NCBI GenBank assembly: GCA_000697665.1
Contig: KL197719.1
Location: forward strand, 1,182,206-1,246,205
Origin: Jaapia argillacea MUCL 33604
Taxonomy: Eukaryota; Basidiomycota; Agaricomycetes; Jaapiales; Jaapiaceae
Direction of reading: 5' to 3'
Length of the DNA stretch: 64,000 nt
Every line of letters begins with the position of its first letter. The stretch's first letter is position 1. Below are positions 23,001 to 36,843 of the stretch, piece by piece. The notes under the pieces were generated by a model. It saw only the letters and a program-made list of their open reading frames with translations, did not search any database and had not been told where the DNA came from. Position numbers and translations under genes: made by a program.

Positions 23001-25610
23001 GGATGCCAGTCATTCGAGTGTCACCCGCCGACGTGGAGACACGAGCCAGATCAGATGCTTGCTCCTTCTTGAGACCTTGAAGTCGGCCGGCAGGTTTTGG
23101 CACCGGAGCAACTAGAGTAACATGCGCATCGCCATCCGATTCGCTGTCCTCAAGCACAGCTCGCTTCTTCTTGATTGGAGCTAGCCTCGTGGGAGGCTGT
23201 TCTTCGTTGTCATTATCAGAATACACAACTCTCCGCGCATGCCTCCCAGCATCCAACTTCGACCCTTTCGGGGCAGACTTTGACTCGCTATCGGTAACCT
23301 GAACTGACTTGGGCGCCTGCTGCAGACATGGCTCAGACTTTCCAGTCGTCTTTCCTTCCTTCGCAGGATTCCAGGAACCAGCGTCGGCATCAGAGATATC
23401 AGACGGTTCCTCGTCGCTGACGCCGAAGACAGCATCTCTGATTATCTGGGTGTGAGTGCGACCAAGGGAGGGGGGATGAGCCATAGGTCCAGTAGTAGCA
23501 GTGGGGGATAAAGCTTTGTTCTTGGGGGGTCCAGAGATAGGTGAAGGCGGGGCAGTGGGGGTAGGAGCGACAGCATCAGGCCAGTGGTCAGGATGAGCCG
23601 GGCGCTTGGAGGTGTTCGGTTTCGGCTGCTCGCTAACGACGATGGGCTCCTCGAATGGGCCATCGTGCACCAGAGATAGATCGTCGCTTGACTCGTTGGC
23701 ATTGTACATAGTCGTGACTGATGAAGAGGAATCAGCACGACCATATCGGGCTCATTGGACGGATCACAAACCTTTGACAGCCTTTTCCGCAGGCTACACA
23801 AACGTGGCATAAAAACAAGAGAAAGTGAATTTGAATGGTATAAGAAACGGAAGACCGAACCTCTGCGATGGGTTTACCATCGGAGTCGAACTCCAAAAGA
23901 GTGCTGACTTGCGAGAGCGACACACGCACTGGTTTCGTCTTCTGGCGGACAATTCGATCCACCTGGGTTAAGATTCAGTGCAGCTCAACAAAGCGAAGGG
24001 TTTCAACAAACCAAACCGCGAGCTTCAAGTGTCTCCAGGAATCTTTCTACAAGATGATTTTGCAAATCAAAATTCATCGTCAGTGGCGTAAACTTTGGCA
24101 AGTTCATTTCGGTCTCTCCGACTGAGGGTGGGTGCGACAGTCGGATATCTACCCGAGTCGTTAGTGGGGCCGTAGATAGCTTGATTTCTTGCATCGATAA
24201 AAGCTCGACTTGCACACTCTCATAAACGTTATCCTATAGCAGAAGAAGGAATTTCAAGGGTGAACATATCCAACGAAGCGAAACGAAGACACCCACGGCG
24301 ACCTTTTTGTTCGCCAAAAAGCATGTCTTATCGATATATAACCGGTCTGAATCGGTGGGCTGAGGGAAGCGGACACCACATGCGTATACAACGCTCAAAT
24401 TAAAGGCCTGAGGACTACACAAGACAGGTTGTTGGTCAACCAACGCGTGGAACCGAGGGAGCATATCGAGAAAACGTACAAGGAGAGGTCACATCTTGCG
24501 AGAGAATCTACAACCTTGTCCTCCCAGTTGTGGGGGTGCTTATCGGCCAGAAGAGATAGGACGGCATTGCCACATGGTTGGAGTGCTTTGGGTGCGCCTG
24601 ATAACCACACTTGACGAATCCAAGTATTGTCTTTGCGACCACCGTCGCCTTTCGGGGTCAAACCTGCGAACAAACAAAGGAGACTCTCCAGGACCAAGAA
24701 TTCTGGGAGGAAGGTTAACTTTTCGGAAGATGCTGAAAACCTGAATTTGATCCACCTTTCGTGTGGTAGAGTACGAAACCGAGGCGTTCGCTGTATAAGT
24801 TCGCTGAGAAACCTCTGTATTGAAGGAATGGAGTTGAATCACTGACCCTCCGAGTAGACGTGGCTGTCGAAGGTTATCTTGGTTCTTGGGGTGACCTTGG
24901 CACGACTCGACCAAGAGCGTATAGGCCTAACAATATGGATACTCGTGTGAGCAGAGTGTATGCGCCAAGAAAAGTTATATTTACAGCCAGTCGCAGGCTC
25001 GCGCTCAGCTTGAAAAGAGAGGCCTCGCTGTATGGCAAGCATAATTGACAGAGGATGCCATAAAACGAGGCAGCGATCACGTCCTTGGTTTTCGCTAAAG
25101 ATGGTCAGCTTCAGCTACAATTGCAATACGATTCGTGGTCTCACCATTGTTGCTGCCTTCACAGAAATCCTGCGGAAGGTCAGATTATGTTGAAGAACTA
25201 ATCAAACACACAACGAACCAAAACCCCGGACAAAATAGAACGAGCTACATTTTCCCATCTCCCCTTTATATCCTCGTTCTTGGCAGTTTCACGAACTTTC
25301 GTCTTGCACACCTCTTCGAAAATGGCGGCAGAGAAGCGGAGTGTTGGCTCGGCGAGACAGTCGTACAAAGGAAGTAAGGGCCCTCGAAGACGAGCAGCTA
25401 GCTGTTCTAATTCCCTAGCAGACACGGATGCTGCGGCCTTCAATGGGTGAAAGGAGAGGTGTTAGATTGCAGGGGATTAACTTCAGACACACGTACTAGC
25501 AACTTCAGGGAAGTCCCTAGATGATCTATGGTATCTGTGACTTCTTTCTGGACTTTTGCTTTGGGAAAAGCCTTCTTCAAGGCATTGAAGGCTGCCTTGA
25601 GGCCAGACAT
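20031..25610 (-). CDS. Putative meiotic axis protein (Red1/SYCP2-like)
   Basis: A large multi-exon gene; my model has 19 exons joining to 1,531 residues, with start ATG at 25610. Residues about 1-330 are predicted helical, resembling an ARM-like repeat (for example WEDKVVDSLAR, EQLAARLRGPLLPLYDCLAE). Residues about 290-440 look like a beta-rich PH-like domain (RLYIDKTCFLANKKVAV, VYESVQVELLSMQEIKLS). Then come ~970 basic, Ser/Pro-rich residues that look disordered, including MIDLTQDSP near 1197, which fits a SUMO-interacting motif. A C-terminal coiled coil (about 1410-1510) ends the protein. This order (ARM-like, PH-like, disordered, coiled coil) is that of the Red1/Rec10/SYCP2 axis family; the assignment is inference from architecture, not from a remembered sequence match. 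The model includes a 22-nt exon (23793-23772), and the exon ending near 21927 needs a GC donor or a nearby GT alternative. Confidence 0.6.
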
Positions 25611-25920
25611 GACGGTAGATAATCTGGTAAGTCGTGCTGAATCGAAGAAATCTGGAATGGCGGTTGAACGCGTCGAATGACACCGCCAGCATGTCACAAG
25701 CAGGTGAGTCGTGACCACCAACTCTCCCACGGTTACAGACTTGTAAGTTGTGGGTACGTATTGACGCTGGTGTTGAGTTCAATATTGCGGCGGGTACCAT
25801 GACCACCATCTGACTCTGAGGCTATATAGTCTCGAAGCATCATTTGTGCGTCTCCGCATAGCCACTCGGTCCCAGATCGTCCACCTGCCAGGGACTAATA
25901 ATGGGTCGCCACCTGCATGC
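25611..25920. promoter_or_regulatory. Divergent promoter region
   Basis: 310 bp between the putative axis-protein start (-) and the first ATG of the large helical orphan (+). The short ORFs are chance. A GCATGCATGCA palindrome-like run sits at about 25916-25926, at the orphan's start codon. Confidence 0.4.
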
Positions 25921-28900
25921 ATGCATCACGCCCGGAATTTCATGAAGGGCTCGATCGTCACTGCCAGGCTCCATCAAGTGGCACAGGATAAGAGAGTCGC
26001 CTCATCATTCTCCAAATTCAACAACCTTGCCGCCAGACTCCCAACAAGCTCATTCACCACCGGTATGCTGTGACCCTTTCGACAGCACCCAAGATCCACT
26101 GACTAGAACTGCCTCTCAACAGGAACGTTCACCATGTCGTCGGACGTCTTGATGGACGTGGGGAAGCTCATTCCCAGCCAGCGCCGTCAAGCGTTGCTCG
26201 ATTTCTGGTTTGCTCATGCTCGTGAGCCGGGTGTTGTTAACGTATTTGATAAGAAACTAGAGACATACGACATCCTCCCAAGTGATTACGCTCTTCTTCT
26301 AAAGGTCTCGGCGTCTCTTCCTTGGGCGGTGAGCGCACTCCGTACGTCCTCCCATGGGGCGGTATTACGAGCGGCAGCGGACGTGGTTGGGAGGACCTGG
26401 CAAAGAAGCCCCGCTGCTGCGATGGAGGCGTTTGGTGGGGTCCAGGGTTTCGTCGAGTTTGTCGACAAAGAATCCCCTCGCGACATCACGGCACGGCTAT
26501 TTCGTGCCTTTGCACGGAAGTCATTGTCTCCAAACCATGCCCAAGTTATCGATGAGATTCTCAAGACCATCTTCCCCTTCCTCGTCCCACCTGGTTGTGC
26601 CAGTCCTATTCGACGATATGCTCGCACAGCTACGGCGCGATTATTCATGGCAGCATCCGAACCTGTCATGGGTGCGATCATCGGTCATTGCAGTGCGTGG
26701 TTAGGAGGTCGAGCCTATGAAGCTCTCGCAGAAGTCCGTCCTACATTTGTTGCGGATCTCATCCTTCACCAGATCCAAACTCCCAGGGTGGAGTCCGCTA
26801 CCTTACCGATCCTAAAGGACCCATCCGTCTTAGCCTCAGCCTTCGGCATCATACTCAGAAAGCATAACGACACCACCTTTTTCGATGCTTTCATCTCACA
26901 GTACATGGCATACCTACGGAGCCCGCAAGCCGCTGATGGGCTCGACGTGCTAAATACCAAGAAGTCGTACCGGCTGACGACTCTAGTTGGACATCTGCAT
27001 TTCATACTCCGTTGCAGGGTCAAGCCAATGGACCGCGTTACATCGCTCATTGCGTACTGCAATACACTTGTTGACCTCACGCAGCAGGGTGATTGCGACA
27101 GGCCGTGGTCGTGGGGAGGCGTCAAGACTTTGATTGAACATTCGTTCAAGGAGTTTGGTCGAGTGCCAGAAGAGTGGACCTTCAAGTCTGTCGCAGAGAC
27201 GGTTGCGCTGAAAGGACATCCAAGCCCCACAGGTCTGCTTGTTCTGCTTTTCGAGCAGCTACCCTATTCGACTGTCGGATTACTTCGCCAAGACCAAATT
27301 CTTTTCGAGCTTCTGGCTCACCTTCCCGTTCCGGCTCGCTTCCCCCTCCTCAACATCCTTCATATCACGAAGGCTGGGATGTCGCTCAACGATGTTCCCC
27401 CTCCCGAGAGTCGTTCGCTGTACCCCACGTGCAGCTTCGATATTCTTGCGCTTCTCTATCCATCACATGGACGGCGGATGCTGGAGATCGGCACGAAGTC
27501 GCAGGGATCCTCCTTCCTGGTATTCCCGTTTAAAGTTGCTCCGCCGTATCTGAATGACTCGTCTTGGCGATGCATGGTCGGCTCCCTCCGGCACGAGGCG
27601 AGTAATCCGGATATTGCATTGGCGTTGACAAGGGCAATATGGGTTGGAACGGAGAGAAATCAGAAGTTGAGCGGCGATACTGGAAAGGAGTCACATATCC
27701 AAGCAACCCTTCTGGACGTTGACGAATTCAAGAAGAAGGCCATGCAGAGCCGCGATAATCGCTTCGACTTCGTCTCAATCTCACTGTCGTTATGCGTGCT
27801 TTCTCGGTCTCCGGAGTTGTTCGTTGAGCTCCTGGTGTGGGCGTTGAAGCGGCACGCCAGGGATCCCGAGACCGGGCCGCAGCTGTTTAGAACGATAGTA
27901 CAAGAGAGCAACGGGATCATTCCGTTCCTCGCTGGGCCCATCGGGCTCTTTGCTTGTGGGCGTACTCGCAAGACACTCAGCAAGGAAGAGCTCTCCGCGT
28001 GGTGCAGTAAAACCAACGAAGTCTTCCCGGCTTTGCTCGCATTGCTCGACACTTGGGCGCGTGAGCCTTCATGCGGTAGTTACGATGGTGTTGCCGATTG
28101 GCACGATCTCCTTGGTACAATGCTGTTCAACTGGATACAAGCACGTTGCAGTGAGTTAGTTGCCTCTAACGTTACGGACTTACTAATCCACTCCCAAATC
28201 ATTTGTGTAGATCTGCTCAATAAGCTGTATCCCGTGTTGTTGGATGACCTCCCCGCCCTCCAAGAGGTTCTCCTTACTCCCATGATTGAGATGTGGATGA
28301 AGTGGGAGACTTTCAGGATCTTCGGCCACCCTGACCTCATGCGATGGGATATGGGCAACAACATACCTTGCCTGCTTTCTGAAGTGTTGAACGTACCATA
28401 TCGAATCCTGCCTACCGTCCTATCTTTCGTCGAAGCACTGGGCGATGCTCGCGAGTCTATATTCCGCGAGGGGAGAGCTAAATTTGACGTGTCCGACCCA
28501 TCGTTCGTGGACCGCCGAAGGACACATCTCACCAATGAATGTAGCTATTCAGAACATGGAAGAGATTTTCTACCCTTCCGCGTGGAGGCAGTCGACAAGC
28601 GAGGGTCCCTTTTGGGCTTCAGCCTTCCGCCATCTGGTCCTTTGAACCAGTATCTACAGGCTGTTCTCTTCGAGGACGTACGCATGAAGTTGGCTTCAGC
28701 AACGGATAAACTGGATTGGCATCCCCTCCAGTTCCGGAATGCCCTCAAAACTTACCTCCAGTTTTCTACCGACAAACGGGAAATTTCAAAGAAAGTTGAA
28801 GCTCTCTTGCAATCACTGGCTTCCGGAGAAGATCTCCGAGGGCCGGTCCTCGAAGTTGACCTCGTGCAGCCTTTGCTTTGGACGAACGAGGTTATCAATC

Positions 28901-31279
28901 GGGATGTGGTCAGCAATTGGTTACCGGCGTATCCACCCACCAATCCGCCCGAGAACGTCGACTTCGATCCCACACTCCACATGCCGCCTGAGCTTGATGA
29001 AGCAGAGGGTTTGAATAGCCCTCTCATAGCTCTCCGACGTCTTTCGAAGAAGAATCGTGTCCCTTACCCTGACGATCGATTGAAGATCCTTCTCGAACAA
29101 TTCCAATCATACAGTGACGCACCACCATCAATCTGGGGCGCATCCACTGATACTGCTCGTCGGCTGGCCTTGTTCACAGCAGCATGGATATTTTCTATCC
29201 TCCAGGTACCTCGAGACATCGAGATACAGGGCATCACAGAGGGGAGTCTGATTGGCTACGCGATTCGCAAGGTGAGAGTCGCGGAAGGATTCATGGCCAT
29301 GTATGAGTCTTCTACCATTGGAGGTCATTCACCCATCTCGAGGGCGACTTTCCCATCCCGACTACTGCGTCTGGTTTTGCCCGTCATCTCGCCTGAAGAC
29401 AGTCACCTGCTTCTTCGCGTGGCATTTTCCCACCCCGCCGATGGAGTTAAACAAGCGTTGTCGATGGGTGTCTTCAGAAGCATCCGAGCTTTTGCTTTCC
29501 CCGGCGTCGCAGTCTCGACAGCCCTCAAGATACTCAACGACGTCGAGGCGTCGAGCTGGCATCGACAAGCGATCACGGGAGGCTACCTCGATCATCAAAG
29601 ACCATCCGAAGTTCGCAGCACCTGGGAACAGCTATTCACTTTATACAACACTCGTCGCCCAACCAGGATACCAGGGACAGAAGAAGGAGCACAGGAATCT
29701 GAAGTTACGAAGGTGACAATCAAAGTGACGACTCGGAAACTGGTGCTGCAACTATTGAGCTGGTCTCTCAATTCTGGTTCTCTGGATCTTGATTCCTTGA
29801 ATGGTATAACACAGTCGGGAAGCCTAGAAGCTACCGGACCCCTGGCGCCTTATTTGATCGAACTCCTCGTGGAATGCATAAAGCTTTGGTATCAGATCGC
29901 TGACCCGTCGTCTCCAGAAACTGCGGAATTTTGGAGCTTGTTGTCGCCGTACGTGGAGGTCGCTCAACGGGTCGACGAAAATGCCTCTGTGTCAGAGGAT
30001 GAATGGGCCCTATCCGCTCAGGGTCTTCACGCAATCCCCGAAATCAATGAATCGCAGACTTTAGCCCAGACGTTGATGCCTCATCCATCCCGACCACTGC
30101 CTCCGTCAATGGAGATAGACTGGACTCAGCGCATCGTCCAGCGCATCCTCATCGGCCATGTGAACACTCGGACAAGGTGGCTATTGACATCTATTGCAAG
30201 AGAAGGCGGTAGCTCTGAGCTGAAGGAATCCTTGGTCGCAAGCTACAGCAATCAAATTCACCTACCACGTATTTTCATCGACTTCGCTCCTCACTTCAGC
30301 CATGGCGCGTTGGCCACATTGCTGGGAATCTTAGAGCAGCGAATCCTATCCTTTGCCCTCCAGCCCGCTTGTCGGTCGCTACTCGAGCTCGCAGATCAGC
30401 GTGAGCCTTCTGGTTGGGAACAGACGTCTTATGGCAGGTCATTGACTCGTCTTACGGCTTTCATAACGTCCAATACTACCGGCGGAGACCTGACCGCTCT
30501 TAATGCGCTTGTGACAGCGTTACTCAATCCCAAACTCTCTGAGAAACACGCAATAGAAGTGTCTGCCGCGATTCTTCGGGTTGGAAGGGCCTTGCTTCGA
30601 CCAGAGAGTATGTTGATCAGTGTAAACTTGGAAGGCTATGCAGTGCCTTTCGATGCATTCCACCACATTTTTATGGCTCTGTTGCCGAGAGATGACGTTC
30701 ATTGGCGCCAGAGAGTTAGGCCAATCCTGGCGGCACTACTGGAGGAGGCTCAGACGCTTGAGAAAGGAAAGGAAGGGGGCTTCTGCTATGCTAGAAGTAT
30801 CATCAACCTCAAGGTGATTCTTTCTTTATCTTCCCTCGATAAGAAAATAACTGACAGTTGATTCCCAGATGGCCCTGCTTCCCGACATCGAGTTTGTTGC
30901 CAAGACTGAGGAAAGTGTAGCCGTCTTCGCTCGTTCCCTGGCCGAGATCTCACATTTGGTGGTTGAGCGGGATTGGTACCTTCTCGGATTCCCTCATCGC
31001 TTCAAGAATCTCTTCGATCGAGGAGGCCGTATTCCAGTCGAGGAGATCACACCCATCTGCCGTGCTTTGACCACCAACCCCATCTGTCCGACAGAGCCTG
31101 GGATGCTTCGCACTGTCTGCTATGAATCAGCTGTAACTCTCCTCCGCGCACACAAGAGGTACCTGAAGGATTCTTCTCAGTCGCTCCGAGCTGTTGATGA
31201 AATGATTTTGGAGTGGAAGGCAGTGGGCGGCGGGTCGCTCACTTGGCTTGCGTTGACGTGGCATGAGGATCATTTGTGA
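25921..31279 (+). CDS. Orphan 1,727-residue helical protein
   Basis: I do not recognise a family. The model has a short first exon 25921-26062, then 26123-28150, 28211-30813 and 30869-31279. The start is uncertain: the first exon adds 47 basic residues (MHHARNFMKGSI...) that could be a mitochondrial-type presequence, while a second in-frame ATG lies at 26134 in exon 2. The protein is almost entirely Leu/Ala/Arg-rich and looks like a stacked helical repeat from end to end, with no obvious catalytic motif, membrane segment or low-complexity region. The third intron (28151-28210) is 60 nt and in frame without stops, so gene finders may read through it; it has a GTGAGT donor, a CTTACTAAT branch site and a GTGTAG acceptor. 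A ribosome-biogenesis HEAT-type protein is conceivable, but nothing specific supports it. Confidence 0.8.
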
Positions 31280-32705
31280 AGATGCCGGTGGAGAGCTGTA
31301 GCTCGTTTTCAAGCTCTGGTTGCATGACTGTAAGAGTATGTTGTTTATTGCGAGCAAAATATCCCCCACTCCCTGACCTCTACATGACGCTGGCTGCTGC
31401 GAATAAGAAAGCCTCGGCGATACAGTTGTGAACGTTACGGTTGACTGTTAGGGCAGTGTCGGCCACAACTTACTGACCGCAGAGAACCGCCAGGAGAACA
31501 CCTCGCGATATAGTTCAGTTTCTTTTCGCTTCTGTGCTCGGGGTGAAAGGACGAAGGCTTTAAAAGGTCAACCTTGGGGTAACCGCCTGCCCAACGCAAT
31601 ACGTAAACGAAGGAGGGCTTGTGGGGTAGTGTCTTCATATGTTTCAACGTGGGGATGTTCTTGAACTTATCTCTGCGGAGGAGACAGGGACTGGCGGATA
31701 AATCAGATAAATTCAGCAGTACCCACTGAAGCAAGCAGTGCGTTCATCATTTCCGTTTAGGTTGGGGGAGTAGTAGTCGCCCCCTGGCCTAGGCGAACTT
31801 TGGAAGAAGACCAGAATATTAACGAGACCACATTTTGGGGCACCACGAATTCAAGCAAATCGCGTGAAAGCCCTTGCTGGTCATTGGTGGAGTCATGGGA
31901 AATCTAACAATAATTCCGGATGATTGTTGAGGTGGCTCGACGGTTGCGGCAACGTGAGCAAGGACAGACGAAATGTGATGAACGCGGTTGGACGCTCGCC
32001 ATCAAACACGCGCACCTGTGGCCACACATCACCAGTGCACGAAGAGGAGAACAACTTCGGAGCACAGCTCGAAGACGGCGGAGGAATCTGCAAGCCAAGC
32101 TGCCGCCAAACTTCGGATAACGGATCTTTATATTTTGGGCAGGACCAGTAAACGAAGTTGTGTTGTGAGGGCATATCGGAATGTTGACCGTGGCTGGAAA
32201 AATGGACGTGCTTGGGGCATGCGGAAACTCCAGCCAGAACCAAATTGCCGAGTGAGTAAGCTTGTATCCTCCATAATTTTATGGAATTTTGTCTGCACAC
32301 CAATGAGCAACTGTGCGATTCCAGAGGGAGCGGGAAACCTCTTACCAGAATCGCGCGTGCCGATTGGCTCACGTCTTCTTCTTTCCTCCGCTGCAGCAGC
32401 AATTCCAGATAGCTGCTCCTCTTCGTGATGTATGCTCTGGCAACCTCGCTGAACGACGCAGTCGGAACAGTTCTCGCATATGGAATCGGCGAACGGAAAG
32501 ATGAGGATGTCCCACAGACCGCGGCTAGTCAGCAACTCAGAACGCCTCGATTGCGTGATCCTTCACCATCGCAAACCCGTTATAAGCTCATCGACTTTGC
32601 CTAAAAAATGCATTCTGCAAACGATCTTTCTCATCTTGTGTCCCTCTCAATTAGCCTCTTCGTTTGATCTACCCGTTCTAAAAATCTCAGCGATACTCCC
32701 TAGCA
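31280..32705. promoter_or_regulatory. Intergenic, MET3 upstream region
   Basis: 1.4 kb between the orphan stop and the MET3 start. Minus-strand frames at 31435-31734, 31893-32402 and 32128-32535 are open but lack recognisable domains and mutually overlap, so I call none. The MET3 promoter must lie at the right end. Confidence 0.4.
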
Positions 32706-34838
<2,133 letters not shown>

Positions 34839-35067
34839 AATGGGATTCGAGGGACGCTTTCACCATCACGCACGCGTATTATTTATTCACAGTCGGTCGT
34901 CCTTTTGCGATGGAAAGGACGCACAGTACATATCTGATTCATTATACCTTGTAATACCAGAACACTGCTGTAGATTTATCTTGTTTTCCGCACATTGCTA
35001 TACACCAATTTCTCGAACTCTCACATAAAGAGGACGACTCCGGCCAGTCCAACCCTCGTGAAGACAC

Positions 35068-36576
35068 TTACCACCCGTGCTCGTATTTGGGCAATGGAAC
35101 GACGACAACTCCTTCATCCTGAGGTATACCCATACTCCTCCAACAGGGACCACAGAGGACACATGGACTCTCACCAAGCCTTACATCTCCCACGATTGAC
35201 CACACTGCAGGGACTTTGGTACATGCGCGGCAGAAATCGAGTAGGGGCGGAGTGATTTGGAGAGCTAGTGGGTAGCCTGAAGGAGGGTCAGATGGATGTA
35301 GGAGCCTGAAAGGTATGGTTTGTGACTCAAATTCGGCAGTCGTGGGATCGAGGTCGAGCGAGATGAGACGAACCTAATTTGATCGACGACAAGGAAGTGC
35401 TCGCAACTTCCTTGGTGAAGGAGCCAATAAGGCTCGTTAAGTCGGAGAGCAAGGGAAGAGAACAGAGTGTCGTGCATCGACGGCCCTTTCGCGAGTGAGG
35501 GGCGTTTCTCTTCTGGAATTTTGTCGATGGATGCCAATAATCTACTGGATAGAAAGTATATTTAGTGGGCGTTAAGGTCAGAGTTGAGGTTGCTAACTCT
35601 GCATAATCAAGTTCATTCAGGCCATCCCCATAAGCTAAACCTTCGATGCAGACGACACAACCGCTGGGAGGCTCTGGGTATTCGGAAATTTCGAACCTCA
35701 CCATGCCATCATCTCCAGTGACTTCATTCGGTAGTTCGAGGGAAGGGCAGGGTATGGATTCGACGAGGTCTCCAAGAGTCTGGGAGGAGAGGACAGCGTG
35801 TTGGGATGCTCGCGAAACATATCCCGGACCCCAGGTTAAGCGGTTGTAGACTGATATCGTTATCAAAGCATCGTCTGATGAACGGAGGGGGGACTCCGCT
35901 GATTGTGTCTTCTTCTGCTCCGCGTTAGTGGAGGGTTCATGCAAGGAGAAGAGGTCTGGCTCACAACTTCAATCAAGGTGTTGAGATCAGAGTTCTTGGG
36001 TGCCCGCATAAAGAGGGCAGAGTCTAAGTATAAGCTGGGGGGCCAAAAGTGAGGATGCAAAAGGTTCGAAGATTCTCGGAGGACTCACGGCCAACATTTT
36101 AATTGGATGTTCTCGATGGCATTTCGGAGTTGGTAGATTTCTGGGCGTTCCAGCGAAGGATCGGGAAAATGTTTCTTCCTTCTCTTGTTTGATGAGTCCG
36201 CGGATTCATGAATTGTGCTAACCAAAGTGTCATGGTGCTTTAGAATGTGGGCAGCGAGAGTGGGGTTGTTTAAAGTGTTGACGAGACCTGACTTGATGTC
36301 TTGTACGCTACCCTATTAGTATTCAACTCCAGTAGAACACGGTGATGAGGCGATAAGTTACCTGCACTCTTGCTCTACCGCATTTCGTTGATCGTCTGGC
36401 ATGGCTCCCCATACCTCACTTCCAGAAATTGAGTTCGCATTTGCGGTGAAGACGTCCAGAGGATTGGGTGTCCGCAATTTAAACTCAACTGCAGATTGAA
36501 TAAAAGCACCAATATCTATGGGATTCGACGCGGGTCCAAAATGAGACTCGTGAGCGTGGCTCATTCCAGCGTTCAT
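35068..36576 (-). CDS. SNAPC3: snRNA-activating complex subunit 3 (SNAP50) homolog
   Basis: This subunit of SNAPc binds the proximal sequence element of snRNA promoters and recruits Pol II or Pol III machinery. Six exons (36576-36362, 36307-36089, 36034-35965, 35914-35598, 35541-35374, 35305-35068) give 408 residues, close to animal SNAPC3. The diagnostic block is PYWLLHQGSCEHFLVVDQIR. It is followed across the last intron by a C-terminal zinc-binding module, CRACTKVPAVW and then CVLCGPCW. Upstream, VLSSQTLGDLVESIPCPS matches the family's DNA-contact region. The frame is open further 5', but no ATG precedes 36576. It is divergent from the Pro/Ser-rich gene across only 267 bp. Identification from these motifs is solid even though fungal members are divergent. 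Confidence 0.88.
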
Positions 36577-36843
36577 GTTGATGCTAATACGACCAACTCG
36601 ATGGAACTTGAAGATTTGCTTGAAGAACCACGAGGATGAAAGGAGTGAAGGAGGGCGGGCCACAGAGCCGCCAAGATTTGTTCTTGTTGACGCGTTTCTA
36701 TTCAAACTCCGCAACGCGTCCAAGGCGTCTTCACTAAGTTCCTCTTGCCGTTGCTCACCTCGTTGTTTCCGCCATCATCTCCCACATTGCTCGGATCGTT
36801 TTGTACCTGTGCTCGTATCCCTTTCGTCGTTATCGTCGAAACG
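36577..36843. promoter_or_regulatory. Compact divergent promoter
   Basis: 267 bp between two opposite start codons (SNAPC3 and the Pro/Ser-rich orphan). The minus-strand frame stays open across much of it without an ATG, so part may be 5' leader of SNAPC3. Confidence 0.45.

Noticed and set aside
31893-32402. A 169-codon minus-strand ORF upstream of MET3.
   Set aside because: It overlaps other open frames, has no recognised motif and lies where the MET3 promoter is expected.
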